Positions 49,607 to 58,382 of a DNA stretch of 62,656 bases are shown piece by piece. The translations under genes were made by a program, and so were the position numbers. The notes under the pieces are model-generated. The model was not told the DNA's origin, ran no database searches, and was given only the letters and a program-made list of their open reading frames with translations. How positions within the stretch are numbered: the stretch's first letter is position 1; every line of letters starts with the position of its first letter. The stretch is from Streptomyces endocoffeicus (GTDB lineage: Bacteria; Actinomycetota; Actinomycetes; Streptomycetales; Streptomycetaceae). Location: assembly GCF_016741935.1 (NCBI RefSeq), contig NZ_JAERRG010000043.1:1-62656 (forward strand), given 5' to 3'.

Positions 49607-49683
49607 CCCGGCACCTGGCCCGCCCGGCCGCCCCACCGCCTCGTTGATCCGATCAACCCCTCATCGACCAGGAGACCTCTCCC

Positions 49684-51741
49684 ATGAAACCCCTCGGCAC
49701 CGGCGATCCGCTGCGCCTCGGCCCGTACCGCCTCACCGGCGTGCTCGGCGCGGGCGGCATGGGCCAGGTCTACCTGGGGCGGGATTCCGAGGGCCGGATC
49801 GCGGCGATCAAGGTGCTGCGGCCCGAAGTGGCCCACGACCCCCATATGGCCCAGCGTTTCGTGCGCGAGGCGCACGCGGCCCAGGCCGTGCGGGGCGACG
49901 GGGTGGCGCGGGTGCTCGCGGCGCGGACCGAGGGCGGGCGGCCGTGGATCGCCACGGAGTTCCTCGCCGGACCCACGCTCGACCAGGCCGTGGAGCGGTA
50001 CGGCGCCCTGGAGGAGCCCGCCGTAAGGGCGTTGGGAGCCGCGCTGGTCCGTACGCTCCACGATATCCACGGTGCCGGGCTGGTCCACCGGGACCTCAAA
50101 CCGTCCAACATCGTGCTGACCTCCCGCGGCCCAAGGATCATCGACTTCGGGATCGCCCGGCCCGAGCACGGGCTGACGCTGACCACCACCGGGCAGACCG
50201 TCGCCACCCCCGGCTACGCCCCGCCCGAGCAGGTCCTGGGCCAGCGGACCGGCCCCGCGGGCGATGTGTTCTCCCTCGGAGTGGTCCTCGCCTACGCGGC
50301 GGGCGGGCGGCCGGTCTACGAGGGCGGCCATGTGGCCGCCGTGCAGTACCAGGTGGTGCACGGTGAGCCGGAGCTGGGCGCGGTGCCCGGGGCGCTGCGG
50401 CCCCTGGTCGCGCCCTGTCTGGCCAAGGACCCCGGGGCCCGGCCCGGTCTCGACCGGATCGGCCGGGCACTGGCGCCGCCCCGGGGCGCGGACCGGGTCT
50501 GGCGGAGCGGACCGCTCGCGCAGGACATCGCGCGGCGCGAGGCGGACGCCCGGCGCATGGCCGCCCTGCCCGGCGACCGGCCGGGCACCTCCAGGCGGCG
50601 GCTCATCGGCACGCTCGCCGCGGGCGGCGCCGTGCTCGCGGCGGGTGGGGGAGGCGTCGCGTGGTGGCTGCTGCGCGGTGACGCGGCGGAGTCCGGCGGG
50701 CGGCCCTGGGAGGCCGAGCCGCTGTCGCGCTATGACGAAGGAACAGCGCCACAGCCGCTGTGGGGTCCGGTCCGCGTCGCCGAGAGCTCCGGCACCGATC
50801 TGCCCGCTCCGCTGCCCGTCCACGACCTGGTGGTCGTCGCGACCTCCAGCGGTGCGCTGCGCGCGTACGACGTGCGGAGCGGGAAGCGGCGGTGGACCTC
50901 CGAGCGCACGGCCGCCACCACCGCCCGCGTGCTCGTCGCGTCCGACGACGTCATCCTTACCGCCGACGCCAAGGGGGCGCTGCTGGGACTGGACACCAAG
51001 GACGGCACGAAGCGGTGGTCGGTGCCGGGCGCCGACGCGGCGGTGCTGCTCGGCGCCGACGAGAGCGCGGCCTACCTCGCCACCCGCGGCGGTCGGATAC
51101 GCGCCGTGGATCTCACCTCGCACCGCACGCTGTGGACCGTCCCGGCGCCCGTGGCCACATCCGCCAAGGCGCCGGCCCAGGCGGCGGTCGCCGACCGCCG
51201 CCTGGTGATCCACGGATCGGACGGCGGCGTGGCCGCCCTCGACACCCGAACGGGCAGGACCGCCTGGGGCCCGCGTGAGCAGGGGTCCCCCACCGCCCTC
51301 GCCCCCGCCGTCGTGGACGGTGTCGTCTACCTCGGAGGGAAGAGCCTGAGGGCGCTCGCCCTGGCGAGCGGTGAGGAGAAGTGGGCCCATGCCGGTCAGG
51401 GCGGGACCGGCTGGACAGCGCCGGCCGTGCGGAAGGGCGTGGTGTACGCCGTGGACGGCACCGACCTCTCGGCACGGCGGGCGGGGGACGGAGCGGAGAT
51501 GTGGACGCTGCCGTTCGCGTCCGACGACCACCCGCTTGACGCCCCCGTCGCCGAGGGTGGCAGTGTGTGGGCGGCTGTCGATGAGCGCGGGAACCAAGGC
51601 GTGGTGGCGGTCGATGTCCGCAGCGGAAGCGTCGCTTGGCCGTACGGTCCGGGGACCGAGGGAGGCTGGCGGCTCGCGGCGGCTGGGAACCGCGTGTTCG
51701 CTCTGCAGTCCGGCACCCTCACCGCCATGCCCGTCTTCTAG
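49684..51741 (+). CDS. Ser/Thr protein kinase with extracellular PQQ-like propeller 4 (active)
   Basis: This 685-aa protein starts at ATG 49684 with CAGGAGA upstream, 77 nt after the third copy. The kinase motifs are intact: LGAGGMGQVYLGR, AAIK with Lys43, VHRDLKPSN with Asp137, IDFG with Asp154, ATPGYAPPEQ. A helix at about 305-327 is followed by the propeller (YDVRSGKRRWTSE, LDTKDGTKRWSVP, LDTRTGRTAWGPR, LASGEEKWAHAG, DVRSGSVAWPYG). It is very G+C rich (47/60 in 50401-50460 by hand count). It is the last of the four-gene array, before rpsO. Confidence 0.9.
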   Translation: MKPLGTGDPLRLGPYRLTGVLGAGGMGQVYLGRDSEGRIAAIKVLRPEVAHDPHMAQRFVREAHAAQAVRGDGVARVLAARTEGGRPWIATEFLAGPTLDQAVERYGALEEPAVRALGAALVRTLHDIHGAGLVHRDLKPSNIVLTSRGPRIIDFGIARPEHGLTLTTTGQTVATPGYAPPEQVLGQRTGPAGDVFSLGVVLAYAAGGRPVYEGGHVAAVQYQVVHGEPELGAVPGALRPLVAPCLAKDPGARPGLDRIGRALAPPRGADRVWRSGPLAQDIARREADARRMAALPGDRPGTSRRRLIGTLAAGGAVLAAGGGGVAWWLLRGDAAESGGRPWEAEPLSRYDEGTAPQPLWGPVRVAESSGTDLPAPLPVHDLVVVATSSGALRAYDVRSGKRRWTSERTAATTARVLVASDDVILTADAKGALLGLDTKDGTKRWSVPGADAAVLLGADESAAYLATRGGRIRAVDLTSHRTLWTVPAPVATSAKAPAQAAVADRRLVIHGSDGGVAALDTRTGRTAWGPREQGSPTALAPAVVDGVVYLGGKSLRALALASGEEKWAHAGQGGTGWTAPAVRKGVVYAVDGTDLSARRAGDGAEMWTLPFASDDHPLDAPVAEGGSVWAAVDERGNQGVVAVDVRSGSVAWPYGPGTEGGWRLAAAGNRVFALQSGTLTAMPVF

Positions 51742-51794
51742 CCCCGGACACTCCCCGCCGGCCCACCCCCACACGCCCCCCACCAAGACGCTGG

Positions 51795-51912
51795 TACCCT
51801 ATGTCCTGGCCGTTTGCGTACGCGTCCCCGGAGGCCTCGAGTCTCGGGAGACAGCGCCCAGCGGACCCCGCCTCCCGAGTCACGGAAGATCCCCTGAGAC
51901 ATCGACCAGGGG
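51795..51912 (+). promoter_or_regulatory. rpsO leader: promoter-like element and two hairpins
   Basis: TACCCT at 51795-51800 could be a -10. Two stems follow: CTCGGGAG (51843-51850) with CTCCCGAG (51872-51879), and CCCCTG (51891-51896) with CAGGGG (51907-51912). S15 represses its own messenger in other bacteria, so these may be its target. Confidence 0.4.
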
Positions 51913-51948
51913 CACTCGGCGGCTGATGACGAGAACAAGGAGTACCGA

Positions 51949-52236
51949 GTGTCGCTCGACGCCGTTACCAAGAAGCAGATCATGACCGAGTTCGCCACCA
52001 AGGAGGGCGACACCGGCTCCCCCGAGGTCCAGGTCGCGATGCTCACGCGCCGCATCTCCGACCTCACCGAGCACCTCAAGACCCACAAGCACGACCACCA
52101 CTCCCGCCGGGGTCTGCTGCTCCTGGTCGGCCAGCGCCGCCGCCTGCTGCAGTACCTGGCGAAGAAGGACATCACGCGCTTCCGTGCGCTGGTCGAGCGC
52201 CTGGGCATCCGTCGCGGTGCGGCGGGCGCCAAGTAA
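51949..52236 (+). CDS. rpsO: 30S ribosomal protein S15
   Basis: This 95-aa protein starts at GTG 51949 behind AAGGAG at 51937. It is a primary 16S rRNA binder of the 30S platform. Conserved text: FATKEGDTGSPEVQVAMLTRRISDLTEHLKTHKHDHHSRRGLLLLVGQRRRLLQYLAKKD. The length is a few residues over the usual 89 because of a C-terminal extension (RRGAAGAK). A hairpin follows the stop, then pnp; rpsO-pnp is a classic conserved pair. Confidence 0.97.
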   Translation: MSLDAVTKKQIMTEFATKEGDTGSPEVQVAMLTRRISDLTEHLKTHKHDHHSRRGLLLLVGQRRRLLQYLAKKDITRFRALVERLGIRRGAAGAK

Positions 52237-52248
52237 GACGCCAAGGCA

Positions 52249-52279
52249 GGGAGCGGTTCCCGCGACGGGGGCCGCTCCC
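52249..52279 (+). terminator. Hairpin after rpsO
   Basis: GGGAGCGG (52249-52256) pairs with CCGCTCCC (52272-52279), followed by TTT. It resembles a leaky terminator or processing site in the rpsO-pnp spacer. In Streptomyces coelicolor this spacer is cut by RNase III. Confidence 0.65.
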
Positions 52280-52641
52280 TTTGCCATACGTGGCGCCGTA
52301 CGGTTTCGGCCAAAGGTGAGCCAATGCTGACCCGTACGGTCTTCGCGCCGGTGCGTAGCGCCATCGCTACGTACCGTAGGGGCCGGACAGTACAGCCGTC
52401 GTGATGACGGCCGAAGCTTTGTAGTCTGGTCCCAACAACGCCATAACGAACGAGGAGGAGCGCCTCATTCCCGCCGCACCGGCGCCACAGGAGCCGGTCC
52501 TCGGTAGTGGCTCCCGGAACTGGCAATTCCGGTGGCTTCGATCGAAGACCGGCCCGGCTGCCGGCCAGTAAGGCCCGGGGCGCTGCTCCACCACCGTCCA
52601 CCGTCACACGGACGAGGGACGCAGAAGAGGAGATTTTCCTG
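52280..52641 (+). promoter_or_regulatory. Structured rpsO-pnp spacer
   Basis: The 362 bases before pnp hold several stems. A compound one lies at 52335-52378 (TACGGT with ACCGTA outside; CGTAGCG with CGCTACG inside, CCAT loop). Further on, CCGGAA/TTCCGG forms a stem around 52515-52533, and there is a palindrome CTTCGATCGAAG. These are likely RNase III or autoregulation sites and may flank an internal pnp promoter. No small gene is visible. Confidence 0.5.
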
Positions 52642-54891
52642 GTGGAGAACGAGACCCACTACGCCGAAGCGGTCATCGACAACGGCACCTTCGGCACCCG
52701 CACCATCCGTTTTGAGACGGGCCGCCTGGCCCGTCAGGCCGCCGGTTCGGCCGTGGCCTACCTGGACGACGACACCATGGTGCTGTCGGCCACCACCGTT
52801 TCCAAGAACCCCAAGGACCAGCTCGACTTCTTCCCGCTCACGGTCGATGTCGAGGAGCGGATGTACGCGGCGGGGCGCATCCCCGGCTCGTTCTTCCGCC
52901 GTGAGGGCCGCCCCTCCGAGGACGCGATCCTCACCTGCCGTCTGATCGACCGTCCGCTGCGCCCGTCCTTCAAGAAGGGCCTGCGCAACGAGATCCAGGT
53001 CGTCGAGACGATCATGGCGCTCAACCCCGACCACCTCTACGACGTGGTCGCGATCAATGCCGCCTCCTGCTCCACCCAGCTCGCCGGGCTGCCCTTCTCC
53101 GGCCCCATCGGTGGCACCCGCGTCGCCCTGATCAAGGGCCAGTGGGTGGCCTTCCCGACCCACTCCGAGCTGGAGGAGGCCGTCTTCGACATGGTCGTCG
53201 CCGGCCGGGTGCTCGAGGATGGCGATGTCGCGATCATGATGGTCGAGGCGGAGGCCACCGACAAGACCATCCAGCTGGTCAAGGACGGCGCCGAGGCTCC
53301 CACCGAGGAGGTCGTCGCCGCCGGCCTGGAGGCGTCGAAGCCCTTCATCAAGGTCCTGTGCAAGGCGCAGGCGGACCTCGCGGCCAAGGCCGCCAAGCCG
53401 ACCGCCGAGTTCCCGATCTTCCTCGACTACCAGGACGACGTCCTGGAGGCGCTCACCGCCGCCGTCCGCGACGAGCTGGCCCAGGCGCTGACCATCGCGG
53501 GCAAGCAGGAGCGCGAGACCGAGCTGGACCGCGTCAAGGGCGTGGCCGCCGAGAAGCTGCTGCCGCAGTTCGAGGGGCGCGAGAAGGAGATCTCGGCGGC
53601 GTACCGCGCGCTGACCAAGACCGTGGTGCGCGAGCGCGTCATCAAGGAGAAGAAGCGCATCGACGGCCGCGGCGTCACGGACATCCGTACGCTCGCCGCC
53701 GAGGTCGAGGCGATTCCGCGGGTCCACGGCTCGGCGCTGTTCGAGCGCGGCGAGACCCAGATCCTGGGCGTCACCACGCTGAACATGCTCCGCATGGAGC
53801 AGCAGCTGGACACGCTCGCGCCCGAGACCCGCAAGCGCTACATGCACAACTACAACTTCCCGCCGTACTCCACCGGTGAGACCGGCCGCGTCGGCTCCCC
53901 CAAGCGCCGCGAGATCGGCCACGGCGCCCTGGCCGAGCGGGCGCTGCTGCCGGTGCTGCCGACGCGCGAGGAGTTCCCGTACGCCATCCGCCAGGTCTCC
54001 GAGGCGCTGAGTTCCAACGGCTCGACCTCCATGGGGTCGGTCTGCGCCTCGACGATGTCGCTGCTCAACGCCGGTGTGCCGCTGAAGGCACCGGTCGCGG
54101 GCATCGCCATGGGCCTGATCTCCCAGGAGATCGACGGCGAGACCCACTACGTCACCCTCACCGACATCCTCGGTGCGGAGGACGCGTTCGGCGACATGGA
54201 CTTCAAGGTCGCCGGCACCAAGCAGTTCGTCACCGCGCTGCAGCTGGACACCAAGCTGGACGGCATTCCGGCGTCCGTGCTGGCCGCGGCCCTCAAGCAG
54301 GCCCGCGACGCCCGGCTGCACATCCTCGATGTGATGAACGAGGCCATCGACGTCCCGGACGAGATGTCCCCCAACGCGCCGCGGATCATCACCGTGAAGA
54401 TCCCGGTCGACAAGATCGGTGAGGTCATCGGCCCCAAGGGCAAGATGATCAACCAGATCCAGGAGGACACCGGCGCCGACATCACCATCGAGGACGACGG
54501 CACCATCTACATCGGTGCCGCCGACGGCCCGGCCGCCGAGGCCGCCCGCGCGACCATCAACGGCATCGCCAACCCGACCATGCCGGAGGTCGGCGAGCGC
54601 TACCTGGGCACGGTCGTGAAGACCACCACCTTCGGTGCGTTCGTCTCCCTGCTCCCGGGCAAGGACGGCCTGCTGCACATCTCGCAGATCCGCAAGCTCG
54701 CCGGCGGCAAGCGCGTGGAGAACGTCGAGGACGTGCTGAAGGTCGGCGCCAAGGTCCAGGTCGAGATCGCCGAGATCGACCAGCGCGGCAAGCTCTCCCT
54801 CATCCCGGTCCTCGATGACGAGGAGAGCGGGGACGCGGACGAGGCCAACGCCGAGGCCAAGCCCCAGACGAAGGACGAAGCCACCAAGTGA
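52642..54891 (+). CDS. pnp: Polynucleotide phosphorylase / guanosine pentaphosphate synthetase
   Basis: I start at GTG 52642 (VENETHYAEAVIDNG), preceded by AGAGGA; 749 aa, close to other streptomycete enzymes. A longer frame from 52507 is Pro/Arg-rich leader. Two RNase PH domains come first (GRLARQAAGSAVAYLDDDTMVL; HGSALFERGETQILGVTTL). A KH domain follows near 579 (IITVKIPVDKIGEVIGPKGKMINQI), then an S1 domain at about 645-715 (GERYLGTVVKTTTFGAFVSLLPGKDGLLHISQI). It degrades RNA 3' to 5' with phosphate and adds tails. The stop overlaps the next start (GTGA). Confidence 0.97.
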   Translation: MENETHYAEAVIDNGTFGTRTIRFETGRLARQAAGSAVAYLDDDTMVLSATTVSKNPKDQLDFFPLTVDVEERMYAAGRIPGSFFRREGRPSEDAILTCRLIDRPLRPSFKKGLRNEIQVVETIMALNPDHLYDVVAINAASCSTQLAGLPFSGPIGGTRVALIKGQWVAFPTHSELEEAVFDMVVAGRVLEDGDVAIMMVEAEATDKTIQLVKDGAEAPTEEVVAAGLEASKPFIKVLCKAQADLAAKAAKPTAEFPIFLDYQDDVLEALTAAVRDELAQALTIAGKQERETELDRVKGVAAEKLLPQFEGREKEISAAYRALTKTVVRERVIKEKKRIDGRGVTDIRTLAAEVEAIPRVHGSALFERGETQILGVTTLNMLRMEQQLDTLAPETRKRYMHNYNFPPYSTGETGRVGSPKRREIGHGALAERALLPVLPTREEFPYAIRQVSEALSSNGSTSMGSVCASTMSLLNAGVPLKAPVAGIAMGLISQEIDGETHYVTLTDILGAEDAFGDMDFKVAGTKQFVTALQLDTKLDGIPASVLAAALKQARDARLHILDVMNEAIDVPDEMSPNAPRIITVKIPVDKIGEVIGPKGKMINQIQEDTGADITIEDDGTIYIGAADGPAAEAARATINGIANPTMPEVGERYLGTVVKTTTFGAFVSLLPGKDGLLHISQIRKLAGGKRVENVEDVLKVGAKVQVEIAEIDQRGKLSLIPVLDDEESGDADEANAEAKPQTKDEATK

Positions 54892-56267
54892 CGTCCCGCG
54901 ACGACGGCACGACGGCCCGCACCTCCTCGGAGGCGCGGGCCGTCGCCCGTACCCAAACGCTTCTCGAGGGCGAGAACGGTATCGGCACGGTCCGCAGGAC
55001 GACCCTCCCCGGGGGCCTGCGCGTCGTCACCGAGACCCTCCCCTCCGTGCGCTCGGCCACCTTCGGCATCTGGGCGCACGTCGGCTCGCGCGACGAGACC
55101 CGTACGCTCGGCGGGGCCACCCACTATCTGGAGCATCTGCTCTTCAAGGGCACCCGGCGGCGCACCGCGCTGGACATCTCCGCCGCCATCGACGCGGTCG
55201 GCGGCGAGATGAACGCCTTCACCGCCAAGGAGTACACCTGCTACTACGCACGGGTGCTCGACACCGATCTGCCGCTGGCCATCGACGTCGTCTGCGACAT
55301 GCTGACCGGCTCGGTGATCAACGCCGCGGACGTGGACGCGGAGCGCGGTGTCGTCCTGGAAGAGATCGCGATGACCGAGGACGACCCGGGCGACTGTGTG
55401 CACGACCTGTTCGCCCACACCATGCTCGGCGACACCCCGCTCGGCCGCCCGGTCCTGGGCACCGTCGACACCGTCAACGCCCTGGGCCGCGACCAGATCG
55501 CCCGCTTCTACCGGAAGCACTACGACCCCACCCACCTGGTCGTCGCCGCCGCGGGCAACGTGGACCACGACGACGTCGTACGCCAGGTGCACGCCGCGTT
55601 CGACGGGGCGGGCGCCCTGTCGAACGCGGACGCGGCCCCGGTCGCCCCGCGCGCCGGCATCCGTGCGATCCGTACGGCGGGCAAGGTCGGGCTGCTGAAC
55701 CGCAAGACCGAGCAGGCCCATGTCGTCCTCGGCATGCCCGGCATCCCGCGCACCGACGACCGCCGCTGGGCGCTCGGGGTGCTCAACACCGCACTGGGCG
55801 GCGGGATGAGCTCCCGGCTCTTCCAGGAGGTCCGGGAGAAGCGCGGCCTCGCCTACAGCGTCTACTCCTACACCTCCAGCTTCGCCGACTGCGGGCTCTT
55901 CGGCGTCTACGCCGGCTGCCGCCCGAGCCAGGTGCACGACGTCCTCAAGATCTGCCGCGACGAGCTCGTCCAGGTAGCGGAGAACGGCCTGAGCGACGAG
56001 GAGCTGCGGCGCGCCGTCGGCCAGCTCTCCGGCTCCACCGTGCTGGGCCTGGAGGACACCGGCGCGCTGATGAACCGGATCGGCAAGAGCGAGCTGTGCT
56101 GGGGCGAGCAGATGTCGGTGGACGACATGCTCGAGCGGATCGCGGAGGTCACCCCGGACGAGGTGCGCGAGGTGGCGCGCGATGTACTGGGACGGCGTCC
56201 TTCGCTGTCCGTCATCGGCCCGCTGAAGGACAAGCAGGCGGCGCGTCTCGACGAGGCCGTCGCCTAG
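54888..56267 (+). CDS. M16 family zinc metallopeptidase
   Basis: This 459-aa protein starts at GTG 54888, overlapping the pnp stop by 4 nt. It has the inverted zinc motif HYLEH (residues 79-83) followed by the distal glutamate region, and typical text: GLRVVTETLPSVRSATFGIWAHVGSRDE, GGEMNAFTAKEYTCYYARVLDTDLPLAIDVVCDML, ALGGGMSSRLFQEVREKRGLAYSVYSYTSSF. It resembles mitochondrial processing peptidase beta and the PepR-type genes that follow pnp in actinobacteria. It is cytoplasmic, with substrate unknown. A run of 17-bp tandem repeats begins 3 nt after its stop. Confidence 0.93.
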   Translation: MTSRDDGTTARTSSEARAVARTQTLLEGENGIGTVRRTTLPGGLRVVTETLPSVRSATFGIWAHVGSRDETRTLGGATHYLEHLLFKGTRRRTALDISAAIDAVGGEMNAFTAKEYTCYYARVLDTDLPLAIDVVCDMLTGSVINAADVDAERGVVLEEIAMTEDDPGDCVHDLFAHTMLGDTPLGRPVLGTVDTVNALGRDQIARFYRKHYDPTHLVVAAAGNVDHDDVVRQVHAAFDGAGALSNADAAPVAPRAGIRAIRTAGKVGLLNRKTEQAHVVLGMPGIPRTDDRRWALGVLNTALGGGMSSRLFQEVREKRGLAYSVYSYTSSFADCGLFGVYAGCRPSQVHDVLKICRDELVQVAENGLSDEELRRAVGQLSGSTVLGLEDTGALMNRIGKSELCWGEQMSVDDMLERIAEVTPDEVREVARDVLGRRPSLSVIGPLKDKQAARLDEAVA

Positions 56268-56269
56268 CC

Positions 56270-56371
56270 CGTCAGCCGGCGTAGTCCGTCAGCCGGCGTA
56301 GTCCGTACGTCGGCGTAGGCCGTACGTCGGCGTAGGCCGTACGTCGGCGTAGGCCGTACGTCGGTTCAGTC
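56270..56371. repeat. Six 17-bp tandem repeats upstream of dapB
   Basis: Units start at 56270, 56287, 56304, 56321, 56338 and 56355. The first two are identical to each other, the next three are identical (CGTACGTCGGCGTAGGC), and the last diverges. The array fills the space from the M16 stop to 38 nt before dapB. CGTACG inside each later copy is palindromic. Confidence 0.95.
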
Positions 56372-56408
56372 CGTGCCAGAGCCTCCCGGATCGAAGGAAA
56401 CAGGATCG

Positions 56409-57161
56409 ATGAGCAAGCTGCGTGTGGCCGTCCTCGGCGCCAACGGCCGGATCGGCTCCGAGGCCGTACGAGCCGTGGAGGCCGCCGAGGACCTGGAACT
56501 GGTCGCCGCGCTGGGCCGGGGCGACCAGCTCCAGGCCCTGGCCGAGGCGGGCGCCGAGGTGGCGGTCGAGCTGACCGAACCGGCCTCGGTGATGGACAAC
56601 CTCGAGTTCTGCGTCCGCCACGGCATCCACGGCGTCGTCGGCACCACCGGCTGGACGGACGAGCGCCTGGCGCGGCTGCGCGGCTGGCTCGACGCCTCGC
56701 CGACCACCGGTGTGCTGATCGCGCCGAACTTTTCCATCGGTGCGGTGCTGACCATGCGGTTCGCCCGCCAGGCCGCCCGGTTCTTCGAGTCGGTCGAGGT
56801 CATCGAGCTGCACCACCCCAACAAGGTGGACGCCCCCTCCGGCACGGCCGCGCGCACCGCACAGCTGATCGCCGAGGCCCGGCGGGAGGCCGGCTGCGCC
56901 CCGCAGCCGGACGCCACCGCCACGGCGCTCGACGGGGCGCGGGGCGCGGACGTGGACGGGGTGCCGGTGCACTCGGTGCGGCTGCGCGGGCTCCTGGCCC
57001 ATCAGGAGGTCCTGCTGGGCGGCGAGGGCGAGACGCTCACCATCCGCCATGACTCCACCCACCACAGCAGCTTCATGCCCGGCATCCTGCTCGGCGTCCG
57101 CCGAGTGGCGGCCACCCCCGGCCTGACCTTCGGCCTGGAACACTTCCTCGATCTGGACTGA
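56409..57161 (+). CDS. dapB: 4-hydroxy-tetrahydrodipicolinate reductase
   Basis: I start at ATG 56409 (MSKLRVAVLGANGRIGSE), behind GGAAACAGG; 250 aa. It catalyses the NAD(P)H-dependent step after DapA in lysine and diaminopimelate synthesis. It has the Rossmann motif GANGRIG near residue 10, GVVGTTGW, APNFSIGAVL and the active-site signature ELHHPNKVDAPSGTA. The final STHHSSFMPGILLGVR is conserved too. dapA lies 2.6 kb downstream. The gene is directly preceded by the 17-bp repeat array. Confidence 0.97.
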   Translation: MSKLRVAVLGANGRIGSEAVRAVEAAEDLELVAALGRGDQLQALAEAGAEVAVELTEPASVMDNLEFCVRHGIHGVVGTTGWTDERLARLRGWLDASPTTGVLIAPNFSIGAVLTMRFARQAARFFESVEVIELHHPNKVDAPSGTAARTAQLIAEARREAGCAPQPDATATALDGARGADVDGVPVHSVRLRGLLAHQEVLLGGEGETLTIRHDSTHHSSFMPGILLGVRRVAATPGLTFGLEHFLDLD

Positions 57162-57171
57162 GGGCACAGCG

Positions 57172-57633
57172 GTGCGCGCAAAGATCATATATTTCGTTCT
57201 CGCGGCCGTTCTGGTCGTCTACTTCGTACTGGTCGGCGACCGTGGGGTGCTGCTGATCCGGGAGGGCACCCCGGTCACCGTCGTCTTCGGTGCGGCGGTA
57301 CTGGTGATGCCTCTCATCGGTGCCTGGTTCCTGTGGCAGACCACGCAGTTCGCGCGGAGCGCGGACCGGCTGGCCCGGGAGCTGGAGGCGGAGGGCGGCC
57401 TCCCGGTCGACGAGCTGGTGCGGACGCCCGGCGGGCGGATCGACCGGGACTCGGCGGACGCCGTCTTCGCCAAACGGCGGGCCGAGACGGAGCAGTCGCC
57501 GGACGACTGGCGGTCCTGGTTCCGGCTCGCCGTGGCGTACCACGACGCCCGGGACACCGCGCGCGCCCGTAAGGCGATGCAGCGCGCCATCGCCCTGCAC
57601 GACGGCAAGCCGGTGCGGGCGGCCGGGGGCTGA
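57172..57633 (+). CDS. Small membrane protein with TPR-like tail
   Basis: This 153-aa protein starts at GTG 57172, 10 nt after dapB. Two membrane helices are clear at about 4-20 (IIYFVLAAVLVVYFVLV) and 36-55 (VTVVFGAAVLVMPLIGAWFLW). The cytoplasmic part ends in a helix pair like one TPR unit (SPDDWRSWFRLAVAYHDARDTARARKAMQRAIAL). It is probably co-transcribed with dapB. Function unknown; a protein-interaction role is suggested by the TPR-like unit. Confidence 0.75.
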   Translation: MRAKIIYFVLAAVLVVYFVLVGDRGVLLIREGTPVTVVFGAAVLVMPLIGAWFLWQTTQFARSADRLARELEAEGGLPVDELVRTPGGRIDRDSADAVFAKRRAETEQSPDDWRSWFRLAVAYHDARDTARARKAMQRAIALHDGKPVRAAGG

Positions 57634-57740
57634 CCCCGGGCCGCCCGCGGCGGTACGGATAAGGATCGGATACGGATCAGGGGGGCTCAGCGGCGCCGCC
57701 CCGCGGCCGTACGGCTCAGCGGTGAGCGGGTGGCTCAGGA

Positions 57741-57776
57741 GTGGGCGTCAGCGGTGGGGTGGGCGTCAGCGGTGGG
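57741..57776. repeat. Perfect 18-bp tandem duplication over a stop codon
   Basis: GTGGGCGTCAGCGGTGGG occurs at 57741-57758 and again at 57759-57776. The second copy contains the stop codon (57766-57768) of the leftward membrane-protein gene. Confidence 0.9.
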
Positions 57777-58317
57777 CGGCGGCCCAGCCCTCGAGCGCGT
57801 CGGCGGCCCTGTTGAAACTCTCCGCCTGGCCCAGGAAGTCGGCGTCATGGCTGGTGATCAGGGCGTCCGGCGCTCCGCCGCGCACCGACTGGAGCAGCAG
57901 CGCCTGCCCCTGGACGGTGCGGGGCAGGCCCAGCCACCGGACCGGCTGCTGGGCCGTGCGTATCGCGGCGACGTCCTGCCAGCGCACGGTGGTGCTGCGC
58001 AGGAGGCCGATCCGGCGCAGCCCCTGGGCGCTCACCACGACACCGCTGCGCACCAGCCTTACGGCTGTCACGATCATCAGCGCCGCGACGCCGACGCAGA
58101 CGCCCGCCGCGGACAGCGATCCCGCCATCGCGATGATCAAGGCGGAGAACAGGATGTACGAGGCGAGCAGCAGCATAAGAGCGGCGCCCCCGACCCTCCA
58201 GGGCCCCGGCCGGTAGGGACGGCGCCAGCGGTCCGGGTCCTCGTAACCGAGCGGGTCCGCTCCGGCCGCCGCGTCGTCGTCACGGGCGCGGTCGGCGGTC
58301 AGGAAGGGCAGGGGCAC
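57766..58317 (-). CDS. Membrane protein with PH-like domain
   Basis: This 183-aa protein starts at GTG 58317 with GAGGAA upstream. Two adjacent membrane helices (about 43-62 and 66-88: VGGAALMLLLASYILFSALIIAMAG, AAGVCVGVAALMIVTAV) follow a polar N-terminus. The rest is a small beta-rich domain (SGVVVSAQGLRRIGLLRSTTVRWQDVAAIRTAQQPVRWLGLPRTVQGQALLLQS) of bacterial PH type, then a helix. Such proteins are common in actinobacteria and have no settled function. The next leftward-coded small gene (58383-58625) lies upstream and may share its transcript. Confidence 0.78.
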   Translation of the reverse strand: MPLPFLTADRARDDDAAAGADPLGYEDPDRWRRPYRPGPWRVGGAALMLLLASYILFSALIIAMAGSLSAAGVCVGVAALMIVTAVRLVRSGVVVSAQGLRRIGLLRSTTVRWQDVAAIRTAQQPVRWLGLPRTVQGQALLLQSVRGGAPDALITSHDADFLGQAESFNRAADALEGWAAAHR

Positions 58318-58382
58318 GGGAGTTCCTCACTCACACACATGTCCGGATGGGCCTGTGCTGGGTGAGGCTATCCCAGCGCCGG

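Noticed and set aside
52507..52641. N-terminal extension of pnp from 52507
   Set aside because: The extension is Pro/Arg-rich leader, and a ribosome site and family start fit GTG 52642.
56270..56371. CRISPR-like array
   Set aside because: Units of 17 bp are directly joined with no spacers and there are no cas genes.
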